Source of the DNA: Bigelowiella natans CCMP2755
Lineage: Eukaryota; Cercozoa; Chlorarachniophyceae
DNA: 46,985 bases
Assembly: GCA_000320545.1 (NCBI GenBank)
Contig: ADNK01002785.1
Coordinates: 1 to 46,985, forward strand
Direction: 5' to 3'
Positions within the stretch are counted from its first letter, which is position 1; the number at the start of each line of letters is the position of its first letter. The notes under the pieces were generated by a model that saw only the letters and a program-made list of their open reading frames with translations, did no database searches and was not told the origin of the DNA. Below are positions 21,964 through 34,008 of this stretch, piece by piece. The position numbers and the translations under genes are program-made.

Positions 21964-23049
21964 GGCTGCTGTCCATACCTAGCGCTTTATATTCGCGTTC
22001 GTCTAAAGATGCGTTTGCATACGAGTCGACGACGGAAGGCTCACCTCCTTATTTTGCCTCCAGTTTTCTCGTGTGGTTGTTGAGTGCCAGCGATGACCAC
22101 CTGAATAATCTCGAGGCCATCTTGCCTTATTCACGTTGTCAATAGATGTCTTCGTTCATCAAAGCGAACGTAGAAACAAAAATAGGAAATGAGATGCTAC
22201 ACTATCATGAGCGAGCGAAACATAGCGTTTGGTGGCTAGATGTACCGGGAGGGCTTACGTGGCCGAAGTACGACAATGGAGCTCGGTACATCTGATCTAA
22301 TGATGATCGTCAACATTGCAGTTGTACGGATTGCTATGGCATGATGTGCACTGCTGATGCCGTGTCAAATAAGTGATGCACCTAGAACGGTAAGCGTGCT
22401 AGCGTGTACCACACGAACGTGCATGCATGTGCGCGAGATAACAAACCTAGAAACACGTACATGTGCTAAGTTGGTGCGGAACTTCCTGCAGTAATAATTG
22501 TAAACCCACGTACGTAGCAGTATCACACATGCAAGATTATGTGATCTTTTTTGCCTACTCGCCCATGTTCGCATGTCGTGTGCTGCACAAATGCAATTCT
22601 GCTTCTCATGAAGCCCGCCAAGGTGTTTCTGCACGTACACACAGTGCGCGACTTCGACTATGTAGTCGTGCTATCATTTTCTTCGCCAAGGTACATGCAC
22701 GTGCACACGTCACACATGCAGTAGTCGCATACACGCAATAAAATTTTGATATTATGTGATGATGAAATTGAAGAGATGAAAAAATATACCGGAGACCATA
22801 GAATCATCATCAGTCGTCAGCCAAGGGCTTCTCTAATTTTCCTTTGGACCGTAAATGTTATCCCAGATGCAGGAATTCCTCGTATCACTAAGCAACACAT
22901 GCATGAAGCACACAGTATAACAGCGTTTGAGACTACAGAGACATTGTGAATGTAAGTTTGGAGTAAATGGTCGGTTATTCTCCCACTATTCTTGTACGGG
23001 GGGGGAGGTTGACGTCACAAGTTGATGATGTGCTAATCATATCTCATGA
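21964..23049. other. Intergenic, no gene seen
   Basis: The 3' flank of the elongase runs to about 22200. CATG/CACGTG-type sequence follows to about 22740, then plain AT-richer sequence with no supported coding. The minus-strand carrier gene ends at its right side. Confidence 0.5.
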
Positions 23050-23487
23050 TCAACAACAGTATTGACGTCTGAAAGGGCTGATACCTGCAATTCCAATGCC
23101 TCGGTAAAGAGTAACGAGTCCATTTTTCTGCAGCAAAAGAGTTCTCAGCACTGTCATCGTCGAGCCCGCGCTGGAAGAGTCCACTTGCACCTGATGTTTC
23201 CCCCCGCCACATTTTCTCACCGTCAACAACTGAATATCTTGTACGGAGTGAATGGTCATATACGTCTAATGGTGTGTGGGGGAGGAGGCAGGTGTGAGTG
23301 TAGATCGAGGAGTCACATACCATCGATTTGATCGTATCTAGCGGGAACGCAACTACCCAGAAACCAATTCCACCGGCAATGCCTGAAAGCATGAGTCCTA
23401 GCGTGCCCGTCAGGCCTATTTGCGGGCAGACGTGCCGATGTGTCATCTCGAAGAACCCTAAGAATCAAAAGCCTTCATTACTCTCGA

Positions 23488-23524
<37 letters not shown>

Positions 23525-24667
23525 CGCCTTCCCATGGTAGTTTTCGCCGAAGTTTGTATGCTTACCGAACCATGCGGCGACTCCTATAGAGTCTCTCAGG
23601 AACGTAGGAAGTATACCTCGCCACATGCCCTACCAAAACAGAGAAAAAGCTGGACTTCTCAGTTGTTACAGGGAAAGAGAGTGGTGTGTTGATTTGAGGC
23701 AGTTTTCTCTCCCAACCGACCATGATTCCGCGCTGCCTGATCACATCACGGGCAATGTCAACATCACCCCTGGGCTTGAAGGAGCCCTTGCCTGATTGCT
23801 TGTCCCTGGATATCTTGCTATCGTACTGAACCATCTGACAAACAACAACAACAAGAACAACAACAACAATAACAACATGAAGCGGCCACTTCTTTGAGCT
23901 CACCCACTGACCGAAAGAAGGGCTTGGCGAAAGGTGGCAATCATTTCATCCTCTTCTTACCAGGTTGTTGCGGATCAGCTCTACCGGAGTCACAACGAAC
24001 GAATTGACTCCGCCAGCGACGGCCCCGGCTAGCATTATCTGCCCAATCCCAGCGCGCCTTCCGTTTTCTGACAGGAGCCATTCTTACGCGCGCACCGTAC
24101 CGAGAGGTCATATGGTTCGTGTTACCGATTTTTGAGGAAGAAGAAGGAATAGATGAGAAAGGCCTATCCAAGGCACGCTTGACGCCATTGTACGTCGTAA
24201 AAATCACAGCTTTATAGACCGCTTGAGCCATCAATGGCGACCATATTCCCTTGTACCTTTACCATAAAAAAAAAGGCCTTAATAACGTAATCAATCGCTC
24301 GGCGCGAATCGGTACTGGCGTTGTGATATGGGTGCGAGACTTACAAGGCTTTCCATCCCTCGTATCTCAGCGTCTTCACTGGATTTTCGATTTGTAAAAG
24401 TAAGGTTGGGCAAAGGCAGCGTGCACACAGACATGGTGTTTTCGTTTCTAGTGGTTAATCGAACCCGCACAATCCAAAGCTCCGGAGTACTTAGCGCCCG
24501 ATACTTCAGCTGTCTGCATCGTTAAGTGCTACATCATCGTCCTGCGTCAGAATTGTTCGAAAGTCGTCAATTACCTGCAAACGCGTGCGAATGGTGTCCA
24601 GTGGATGCACGACGATCGTGGCACTTATGCCAGCTACACTTCCTGATAAAACCTTATGGTACACATG
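23050..24667 (-). CDS. Mitochondrial carrier family (SLC25-like) protein
   Basis: Nine short exons: 24667-24575, 24513-24465, 24378-24345, 24256-24126, 24067-23961, 23834-23721, 23629-23566, 23457-23321 and 23229-23050. All joins are in phase. Three tandem repeats each carry the carrier signature: HPLDTIRTRLQ (repeat 1), TPVELIRNNL (repeat 2) and FPLDTIKSM (repeat 3). Following matrix-helix motifs include EGWKALYKG, GIMGMWRGILP and GLVTLYRGI. The pattern EG..ALYKG...PL and GVAAWFGFFE is closest to the carnitine/acylcarnitine and basic-amino-acid carrier branch, but the substrate is not proven. The first coding exon is missing; exon 1 here starts after an acceptor (HVYHKVLSGSVAG), so the initiator lies upstream, before about 24670. 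The final helix looks short. A donor at GCAG|GTATC near 23078 may lead to another exon. Exons of 34 and 49 nt are unusually small. Confidence 0.88.
23488..23521. repeat. Intronic (TA)n tract
   Basis: TA run inside the intron 23458-23565 of the mitochondrial carrier gene. Confidence 0.95.
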
Positions 24668-25483
24668 CTGAACATCAATCTCTGTGTACGAGAAAGGGGT
24701 GGACGAGTGCTCGAATTAGGGAGTGGGTGACCTGCTTGGTGGCCTCTGAGGAAAGCACAGGCATCACGCAGCCTCAAGGAGGGGAGGGGGGAAAGTTCGG
24801 CTCGAGCGACCAGATGAATGTAAACTCTTCGACTATGTCCTTGGATAATGAGCCCAGAGCCAATGAACCCCCCCCCCCCCTTTTATCGTCCTTAATGCCG
24901 TCCTTTCTGCTCGGTTGCAACGATGCTCTGGCAGGCAGGTGCTTGCCGAGTCGCCAGGTAAGACACATTCTTCCCGAGCTAGCTTCTTTATCGGCGATGG
25001 GACAGGTGAATTTTTAAGTAATTATTATTCGTAGGATGTCGTAGGTATAAACTACCAGCGATTTTTGTTCTTTTCCAAGAGGAAATATTAAAAGCTTTGT
25101 CTGAATCGAATCGCGACGCTCGAGCAGCCTTTCTTCCGAATCGTGCCTCCTCCCTCCCCTCTACATGCAGGGCTTGGATGTAGCTGGAGCTGGCCGATGG
25201 ATTCTTGACGTTGCCAAGGTAGCAGCCCACATGTATGCATAAGAGCACGGGAGCTACGACGGGTGCGAATGGGAAATGCGCGAGTTGCCTTTGCCTCGAT
25301 CTGATGTTCTACGGTGCTTTAATAGAGTGCAGGTGACGCCATCATCCCCAGCGCACCAGGCTCGACTGAGAAGGATAAAGATTTAAAGCGAGAGGATTCA
25401 AAGCTGTCTGCTGATGACCCAAATGCACTTCCGAAAGAGTCGTCCACCCCAAATGCATCACACACACACGAATAAAGGAAGGA

Positions 25484-25529
<46 letters not shown>

Positions 25530-25657
25530 CCTCTTCTACCCGCGATCGCACAGATCCGAATTATCCTCCGTATCCCCGACCCCCTTCCCTTTTTCTTGCT
25601 TCCAGTAACCACGATATTGTCTTGTTTGTTTGGCGGAAACTCATTGCTGTTGTTGTG
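24668..25657. other. Divergent region with unresolved 5' exons
   Basis: This must hold the start of the carrier (minus) and the 5' end of the coiled-coil PH gene (plus). On the plus strand two coding-like pieces are visible. One is 25171-25219 (frame GLDVAGAGRW), after CATGCAG and before GTAGCA. The other starts at 25333 (frame GDAIIPSAPG, then KREDSKLSADDPNALPK). The second can be joined in phase to 25672 from a weak donor near 25435. The first cannot be joined to the second in phase. A poly-C run lies at 24870-24880 and (CT)n at 25487-25525. Confidence 0.35.
25487..25525. repeat. (CT)n microsatellite
   Basis: An uninterrupted CT run in the 5' region of the coiled-coil PH gene, most likely intronic or leader. 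Confidence 0.95.
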
Positions 25658-26497
25658 ATGTCCATGAGCAGCCTTTCCGGGAGCCTTGAGCTCACCAAAG
25701 AGGAGTTTCAGAGACTTCAAGACCGCTTCTACATCACTAAAAGTAGGATTAAAAATCGCCCCGAGTCATGTCTTCGCATAAATGTCTTCTCGTTTCGCTA
25801 CTTTCATCGTAAGCAACCAGCATCGCCTTAGCACTCCTTTTCCTCTGTATATGTTTGAGAAGGCGAGAAGTTTCACTTGGAGGTTGAGTTGGCAGCAAGG
25901 AAATCCCATTTACGCACGGGTGATAGCAGTCACTTCGAACACATATACATTGTAAGGGCGCGGTGGAGCGAGCGAGCGAGCGAGCGAGAGAGAGAGAGAG
26001 AGAGAGAGAAATAGGGAGAGAGAGAGAGGCACGGATTGTCTTTTTATGGTAATTCTTTGATATCTACAAAGCCATGGAGAAGATTGCTGTGCAGAGAGCA
26101 GGAACAAGGAAAAGGTGGCCAGATACGAGACCCGATGCAACCGACACGTGTGTATTTCTTCAGTATATTCAATGAATCATCATCAACAATCAGGGATCTT
26201 CTTCTGAAGTCGCTGTTGGATCGATTGCATGGCGATCACTGCGACCCCGTCCTTACAGCTTTCGTACGTTTGTTAGTCTCCGTAGATAGACACGAAGATA
26301 GAAAACGAAGATAGACACGAAGATAGATAGCAGCAACATGAACCTTTGCCCGCATACATTCTTTCGCGAAGTTGGAATGAACGAGTTGGTTAGAGGCGAG
26401 AGAATAGAGAAGCGGTTGAGGATGAAAATCCGCATTACTGACACCATCATCGTCGTCGTGTCCAATCTCTTACTAGAGTCAAATCGTCGGTGTGTAA

Positions 26498-26537
<40 letters not shown>

Positions 26538-27689
26538 AATATACCGATTTTTCTAACCCCCCCCCCCTTTACGATCAGTGGCTCAAACGAGAAATCGATG
26601 GTATCCGAACTGAAGAGGAGGGGAAGGACGAGGGAAGCAGCAGCAAAGAGGCCGAAGAACCCGCGGAAGATATTGACGAGCAGGTTATATATATTGCCTA
26701 TATTATTGATGTCATGATAGCTCAAACGCTCTCTCCCGCCTTCTTTCTTACACAAGCTACCTGCCATCCTCCCGCACCTGCAGGAGAGGGAGGAAGGGAA
26801 AGCTGCTGCTGCTGCTGAAGTAACCACACCGAGCAGCAGCACCCGGGATCGATAGAAGATCTTAGAACTGTCCCGAGACTTGCAGAATCTTACAGATGTT
26901 CCAGATGTGTGCGGGAAAAGAGGGCGAAGCGAGAACAGCAGCTCGAGTGCCTTGGCAGCATCGAAGGTCAATTAGCCAGTGAGGGTCATTAAATTAGATT
27001 ATAGGGTGAAAACAGCGATGTCTTTCCGTCCAGCGTCGACACGGCCTTATACCGTCCGTTAATATTTCTTCTTCGGAGTAAAGCAGGCCAGAATCAAACC
27101 CCTTCTGTATCGTCATTCATCATCATCACGCACACAACGCACACAAAGCACACGTATCATCCTACTATATAGCCCCGCCCCTCCGCGGCGAAGCTACAAT
27201 GGCAGCTAGAGGCCAAGTCCAAACTGCTAACCAAAGCGGCGACAAAGATCTCTGGCCTCGATGATCGTCTCACCGACGTGCTCTTCGTCAACGAAATGCT
27301 GCTGAATAGCGTCCGCGCCAAGGACCTCACGATCGAGCACCTCACTAACGTCGTTGCGCGGAGCAAGCTACTCACGGATGAGAAGTAATAGTATTGAAAT
27401 ATTAACATACCTAGTGAAGGAGGAATAATTCGTGGATCGGCTGTTCCTGATGATAGCAACCCTGTCACGCGCCATTGCAATGTTATTCATATGACCTCGC
27501 CTTAGCGATTCACCGGCGCACACATCCATGCTAGTTATCGTATAAGATCAAGATTTATTGTCCCTCGGAGGAGGAAAAAGTCTCCGGCCGATCCCCACTG
27601 CCCTCTACCAATATCTCAGCGAAGAGAGTCGGGGAATATGAACATGCGCACCAAATTCGCAACCACAATCTTGATGCTAGCGTTCGTCA

Positions 27690-27733
<44 letters not shown>

Positions 27734-29663
27734 ATTGTTATTATAGTTGTTGTTGATGATGTTGATTCGTCGCCTCGTCAGGGCCGCACTGATCGAGTTT
27801 GTGGCGCAGCAGCAGAAAGACGAAAGAACCATCCGCCAGCTCAGGGGAAAGGCACGCACATCGTCGCTGCTCCTCAAGAAGGCCTCCGAGCGCATGAGGG
27901 AGCTGAAGAGGAAGTTGAGGAGGAAAGATACTTCCACGAATGATCCTGCGACATCCAAAATCGTGACAGCTTCTTCTTTAGCAGACGATGGCGTATCAGC
28001 TGAGGAGGGGAGGGGCAAGAGTCACGAGAAGCTGCTTCAAGATAATAGCGAGGAGTTGGAGAGATCAGGAAAGCGGAGGGATGGGGAGGGAAAGCAGGCT
28101 GGTGATAACAGAGAACAGGATGCGACAAGGACGACAAGAACAACGATGATGCTCAAGAACACGGAGGGCAAGATAGATGCTGTTGAAGAACTAGCTTGCG
28201 ACAAGCCCTCACCCCTTCAATCCACCATGGAGAGAAAGAGAGAGGGTGGGAAGGGGTGGGGGCAGAGCGTGAAATGTGCGAGCTACACGCCTGAGCAGAA
28301 TGAAAGTCAACGACAACTGCAAGTGAAACTGCAGCAGCAGAAGGAGGAGGATGAGAAAAAGGAGGAGGAGGATGAGGAGGAGGAGAAGCAGCGGCAAGCA
28401 GATGTTACTGAGATATTGGTGCGTATGCAGCGCCGATACGACGACATGCTCTATGACCGTACTGCGCAGGTACGACTACAGCTATTTAGAAGTTTTTAGT
28501 TTGAGAGGCCACTCGCTTCTACTAACCCCTCCGCCTCCTCCTCATCGTCCTCCTTATCGTTCTCCTTCTCATCGTCCTCCTCCTCCTCCTCCACCTCTTC
28601 AGATTCGCGCTCAGAGCCGCCAGATTAAGTCGCTTAAGACCCAGCTTCGGAAGCTGCTTTCAATGGAGAATGTGAATAGGACTAGCTCCCCCCAAACAAA
28701 CTCCAAGCGACAGCAGAAGGGGGAAGCGGACCCGGTAAAAACCGATATTAACGGTAATGACGACGTCGCCGGCGAAGAGAATGTTACTTCTGATGGCGCT
28801 GGTGGTAGTGGTGAAGCATCTCCTCCCAGGCAGGAAATAAACCGCAACCGCGACGAAGAGAAGAAGATAAAAACGACGGCCTGGAGGGGGGCGGAGGAGG
28901 TGGCGCAAGAAAGCATAGATCACAACATGAAAAAACTGGAATTTAAGCAGCAAGAGAAAGAAGAGGGGGGGGGAGAAGAGGGGGGGGCGATGCAGGAACA
29001 GAAGTCCAGACATGATCATCCTCATTCCCGAGTCAAGTCTCCAACAGCACCAAGCTCAACGCCTCCTCCCATCCCTACAAGCAGCCAAACAGCGGCAGAG
29101 AAGGAAGCTAAGAAAGAGAAGAAGGGGAAGAAAAAGAAGGAGAAGAGGAAGAAGGAGAAGGAAAGCGTGGGAGGAGGCGGCCATTCGCATCAGATGTCAT
29201 CCTCCTTCCCCCCCCCCTCATCGTCGTCATCACCGTCATCATGGTATGCTTCGAAGAAGAGGGTGGTATTTGCGGGCAGCGTTAGCTTAGTTCCTATTGG
29301 CGATGATGATGATCCCGATAGCCGCAGCACTGCCTCTGGTAGAGGCATCAGCCGTCGCGCGGGCAAGAGCATCAACAGCATCCTTCGCTTCATCACAGGG
29401 GCGCTTCCAGGGGAGCAGCTCCGATACTTGGTCCTGCGAGTCGTGCTGTTGTTGTTATTGTTGTGCAATTCCATTCATAATCCTTTTTCCTCGTGGTGTG
29501 ACGTGTCGTTGGTATGTGGGGGCACATGCATGGGTGCGGACAGTGAAGATGTGGGGAAGGGGTTCGGTAGCTTTTACTTTTATGGTTGTATCTTTGGCTC
29601 GAGGCGAGAGAGGAAGCGAGACGGGGAGGGGGGGGTGGAGAAAGAGTGCGATATTAATAATAC

Positions 29664-29706
<43 letters not shown>

Positions 29707-30917
29707 GTCTGAGAGAGAGAGTGAGTGAGAGAGAGAGAGGGGAGATCTATGAGTAAATACATCATTTGTTTTCGAACCATAATCACCATCACCCACCTCT
29801 TAATCCAACACTCGATATATCCGTACCACAGGTGCTCCGCTTCCACAGCTTGGAGCTGTACACCTCCAAGAGAGCCTTCGACTCAGGAAGTCCCCCATTG
29901 CAGACCTTGCCGCTCTTGAGTCGAGGGAGAGGTGCTACTGGCAATGATAACGATGACGACGATGAGGGCGATGATGATCACGACAATACCGAGAAAGACA
30001 TCCTCCACCAGCACATAGACGCTGTTTCAAAGAACACAGGCAGCAACCAAAGGCAGCACGATACGAATGCAAGCAAACTGCAGCTGCTACATGTCGCCCG
30101 CGTAAAGGCGATGGTGATGCGGCGCCGCTTTCCTGAGAATAGTGGTAGGAGGCCGTTGGGCGCGACGATGAGCATGAAGACTAGCATCGGTGAGAAAGGA
30201 GGAAATAGAAGCAGTGAGAAGCTGGGGAAAACGCGTGGTAGGAAAGAATCTCACGATGGTAGCCGCATTATTAAGGGAGAGGATAAGTACGCGTGCCTTC
30301 AGATCACATCCGCAGGGAGGAGATGGCGTCTTTTCACGAGGAGCTATAGAGAGGCCCAGCAGTGGGATGCATGCATCAATCTCCATCTCGAGAGGGTAAT
30401 GCTCACGCAGCAGCAGCACGAGCAGCAGTGCAAGAAGAAGGAGAATGGGAAGGATGATTTGTACATTATTAGCGACGAAGAAAGTACAGAAGACAGATGC
30501 AGAAACGCGGAAGAGAGAACAGCACGCGCTCTTTGTGCAGGTAGAGCAGGAAAAGACGACAGGAGAGAGACGAAGAAAACAAGAGTTGGTAAGCGTGTAG
30601 GAGGACGAGGAGGAGGAGGAGGAGGAGGAGGAGGAGGAGGAGGAGGAGGAAGTGACAGCGGTGGCCAAGGCTTTTTATTTCATATTTCATCTGCGTTAAG
30701 TGAAGAAGAGGCGAAAAAGACCAGCCCTTCTGCATCGAAGAGAAGGCTATCAGAGCTGCATGAAAAAAATCCTTTTCAGCGTAGATTCACGCTATTACAT
30801 AGTGGTAGAGAATCGGGCACGCATGGTGGCAGCGAGACAGCTGATGTTTCAGCTGCAATTACAATAGTGAGGGAAGATGGTAAAGGCGTCGAGCTGGACG
30901 ATGGTGGTGGATGGTAG
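25658..30917 (+). CDS. Coiled-coil protein with C-terminal split PH domain
   Basis: Eleven in-phase exons: 25658-25742, 25863-25919, 26095-26149, 26194-26263, 26579-26683, 26784-26819, 26856-26966, 27173-27384, 27782-28469, 28603-29430 and 29832-30917. They give about 1110 residues if the ATG at 25658 is the start; an upstream exon at 25333 may extend it. The first half is helical (KEEFQRLQDRFYITK, KLQWQLEAKSKLLTK, QQQKDERTIRQLRGKAR), then Lys/Glu-rich coiled coil and disorder. Near residue 735 a PH-domain-like start appears, GEQLRYLVLRFHSLELYTSK, formed across the 29431-29831 intron. The closing strand and helix, KYACLQI...WRLFTRSYREAQQWDACINLHLER, lie at about 901-937. Some 125 acidic and Lys/Arg-rich residues separate the two. 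PH domains bind phosphoinositides or proteins, so membrane or cytoskeletal scaffolding is likely, but this is inference. A poly-glycine tract (30605-30650) and disordered tail end the protein. Confidence 0.7.
25975..26031. repeat. Intronic (GCGA)n(GA)n tract
   Basis: Repeats of GCGA followed by GA within the intron 25920-26094 of the coiled-coil PH gene. Confidence 0.9.
26501..26531. repeat. Intronic (TA)n tract
   Basis: TA run in the intron 26264-26578 of the coiled-coil PH gene; a poly-C run follows before the acceptor. Confidence 0.9.
27685..27735. repeat. Intronic (GTC)n / (ATC)n tract
   Basis: Imperfect GTC/ATC trinucleotides within the intron 27385-27781 of the coiled-coil PH gene. 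Translation through them gives a Val/Ile run and is not real coding. Confidence 0.85.
29664..29740. repeat. Intronic (TA)n and (GA)n tracts
   Basis: A TA run to about 29700 and GA-rich repeats to about 29740, inside the 401-nt intron that splits the PH domain. Confidence 0.9.
30605..30650 (+). repeat. Exonic (GGA)n encoding poly-glycine
   Basis: In-frame GGA repeats within the last exon of the coiled-coil PH gene encode a run of about 15 glycines. Confidence 0.9.
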
Positions 30918-32474
30918 AAATGAAAGAAAGAATTAGTGCCCAAGTAGACAGAGATTGGTGGATGGAATAATGAAAGCAATAAATATGAAGAAACAGTGAG
31001 CATCCGTAGCAGATGGCGATGATGGTGGAAATGTAACTGTGCAGCGAAAACAAAAATGATGGTGATCACATTGTGCTTTCTAGCAATCTAGCAATGTGCT
31101 TCTCACACAAATTAGTACATCATTTTGCCACAATGAACGCGTTTTTGTTTACATGTGTGCATCGCTAGATCGCTACGTGCACTGTAGCTACGTACAAATG
31201 TGCATTGTGCATTCGATCTGCGCTGCACGTGCATGTGTGCTTTGTTTGTGCCTAATGCAGGCTACGCACACATGTGTAGAGGAGTCTGAATGTGCATGTC
31301 TAGATGCATCGCTGTGTGCATGATGCATGAGTCTAGAAAATTTTCAAGCGAGGTCTGGCTACAGAGGAACTTCTAGACTGCACTAGCTAAGCTAGTGCGT
31401 GCGCACATTTGTGCCACCACTGCTAGACCATTGAATGAGTCACTGGGTGACGATCCAACTGTAACATCAAAGCGTGCAGTCGCACACATCTAGACATGCA
31501 TTCACTCGCACCACTAGACTAGACGCAGCTGCACGTCAAGATCTGCATGCTGGCTAGCAGGCTAGCAGGGGGCCCTGCCAACATTGGGCCATGCTAGCAT
31601 GCTAGCCTCTAGAGCCTGGCTACTGGCTGGCGGCTGGATGCATGTGATGGACCATTTTCAGAACTCCAAGAAAATGCCTTGCAAACAAATCTAGAAATGC
31701 TGGCCGCCTAGCCGCCTGCAACCGCATTGCTAGATTGTTCACCAGGCTAGCAGGTTCAGCTTGCTAGCTTGTTCGACTTGCTGGTTGTTGCACGTGGTTT
31801 GGCAATGACGAAGGTTGGCATCAGGGAAGCATGCTAGCATGTCCATCTAGCCATCCTAGGATGCTCATCTCTAGATCTAGCTAGCTAGTCTCATTGACAT
31901 GGACACCACAACAGCCATGGCTAGCTAGCTAGCACAGACCGCAAACAACTTCCCATCTAGCCATTGCCAAATTGTTGCACAATCTAGCAATGCCCATTGC
32001 ATCTGCAGTGTTCACAGCACAGCAGTCTAACAGTCTAGCAGTGCATCTCATGCATTTTTGTGAAATTTCAAAATCTTTTGCACTGTTGCTGAACTGGCAG
32101 AGCGACATGCATCAGCCATCAGGTTGGACAACGTTGCCAAATTGATGACCACAGAAACAGGGTCTACATGCATGGCTCTTGCTAGCGTGGCCATGCTAGC
32201 ATGCATGGGGTCGATTTTCAATTTGTTCCTCATCAGATCATCATTCCTGTTGTTCATCTCCAAATTTGGACCCATACGTCCGACGTGAGTGCATTCGTAG
32301 ATGCTAGGTACCAAAAACTGATGAGTGTTGACAATTGCCACACAATGAACGGAATCATGGCAATGTGATGGATGCTACACCATTTGAAAGATCTTCAAGA
32401 TGACAACATTCAGTTTTCGCTGTGATTTGAGATGAACAGTTGCAATCTCATGAAAATTACGCCGAACAGTGTCA
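30918..32474. other. Intergenic, CATG- then CTAG-rich
   Basis: After the PH gene a CATG-rich stretch (31090-31330) passes into a stretch dense in CTAG, GCTAGC and CTAGCTAG (about 31330-32050). The rest is ordinary sequence. Frames such as 32048-32341 (minus) lack any recognisable pattern. Confidence 0.5.
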
Positions 32475-33075
32475 CTAACAACTCATAACAAGATCCCTCT
32501 GCGCTTCAAATTCTAACTTCAGTGTGTAAATGGCCTCTTTGGAGGTACCACCAACGGATTCTCTGCCCATTTGTTGGTACAGAAATATTTTCTTCTCCTC
32601 AATGACAAGTCGATCTTCTGAGAGTAGCATTGATTTGATGATGTGTGCAATCGCAGCCCTTCTAAATGTACCTTCTGTGTGGTTTTGTAGTGCTAAGCTC
32701 AATAGGGTCAATCGCGACTTCGTTTTCATCCATTTATCCAGCTGTTCAATCACATCAACGGCTGCGTCGCGTACCCGAAAGTTTTTATGATGTAACGACA
32801 CGTTCACTATGACAGACCGCATCTCCATCATCATCTGACTACCCAGCTGTCCGATCGCATCAACGGCTGCTTTGCGTACACTGTAACTTTTATCACATAG
32901 TAATACGTTTACTAGAGCCGATTGCGTCTCCGTTGCCATCTGACTACCCAGCTGTCTGATCGCATCAACGGCTGCGTCGCGTACCAAAGAATATTCATCA
33001 TGTAGTGATACGTTTACTAGGACATACTGCATCTCCGTTGTCATCTGACTACCCAGCTGTCCGATCGCATCAACT
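32475..33075 (-). pseudogene. HEAT-repeat gene fragment
   Basis: The minus strand encodes about 200 residues of tandem HEAT-like helical repeats. The unit (V.VSLHDK...VR.AAVDAIGQLGSQM) is 35 residues, and its DNA repeats at 105 bp: CATCTGACTACCCAG starts at 32832, 32937 and 33042, with a diverged copy about 105 bp further 3' on the coding strand. After about three clear units the pattern decays into a different C-terminus (RRAAIAHIIKSMLL) and a stop at 32475. Upstream, repeat-like coding ends abruptly at 33075 within a repeat unit, where CTAG-rich DNA begins. The bases there end in AG, so an intron acceptor is possible, but I find no matching upstream exon. HEAT repeats are protein-binding solenoids. 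I favour a truncated gene copy. Confidence 0.55.
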
Positions 33076-33153
33076 CTAGATCTGGCAATGACGCACGCCT
33101 CCAGGTCTGGCTAGCTGGACGTGCTGTCTTGTTCAGCTGCAGAGCGCTAGAGC

Positions 33154-33188
<35 letters not shown>

Positions 33189-34008
33189 CAAGACCAGGCT
33201 AGCAGAAGACCTCAATCGAGACATCGGGAGATCGCTCGGCTGGATCGGGTTGCGGGTGCTTCTTGAAATTGTCGCCGATCTGGAGATGCAAACTTTCACA
33301 GCTATCTCTTGTTAGCTAGCTGGCTTTCCAGCTTTCTAGCTTTGTTGAAAAGTCATCGAAGACTTCCCTGGTTGTTCTCCAGAAACGTTGTGAGCACAGT
33401 TCTGGAGCCACTCCAGAACCCTAGCTAGGTTCCAACCAGACAAGTCTAGCTAGCTAGCTAGCTAGCAGTGCAGCTAGCTGGACCTAGCTGCTGGCCAGCC
33501 TGCTTAGCTAGTAGATCTAGAGAGCTAGAGAGCTTGACTTCATTGAAAACTGACTTCTGTGATGCTGGAATGCTTAGAATGGTCGCAACACCACTAGCTA
33601 GCTAGCTAGACCACTGAACTAGCAGCTAGGTCATGCTGGAAACCCTAGAACCGACGGCCACCAACCCAATAAGATGCTGTTGTCGTGCACGCAAAAAGCC
33701 ACAGACATACTGGAGCGTATTCTAGTGTTGCTAGATTGGATGAACCGCATTTCTCTCAATTGATGTTTTGTGCACGAAGAATGACAATTTGTGCAGTATT
33801 TTTGTCTCGCTGATGTTAATTTGTGATAACATTTTTTTCCCATTTGAAGGGTTATACGGCACGCATGCATGTCTGTGGTGTCGCAATGCACAATGCACTT
33901 CGAAAGCTCTTTCTACTAGGGTGTTCCTCATGGTTCCAGCATCAAGGAATGCGGGCTGCTGGCCCACCTTCTCCTCCTTGCGCTGGAACATGGAAGTAAT
34001 CATTGCCA
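33076..34008. other. CTAG/GCTAGC-rich intergenic island
   Basis: Dense in CTAG, TAGCTAGC and GCTAGC words, with clusters near 33430-33540 and 33590-33640 and a (GT)n run at about 33157-33188. No coding is supported until the last exon of the vWFA gene at 34009. Confidence 0.6.

Noticed and set aside
32832-33075. 105-bp spaced repeats considered as a CRISPR-like or satellite array
   Set aside because: The units are in frame, encode HEAT helices and have no spacer-like unique segments; the DNA is eukaryotic.
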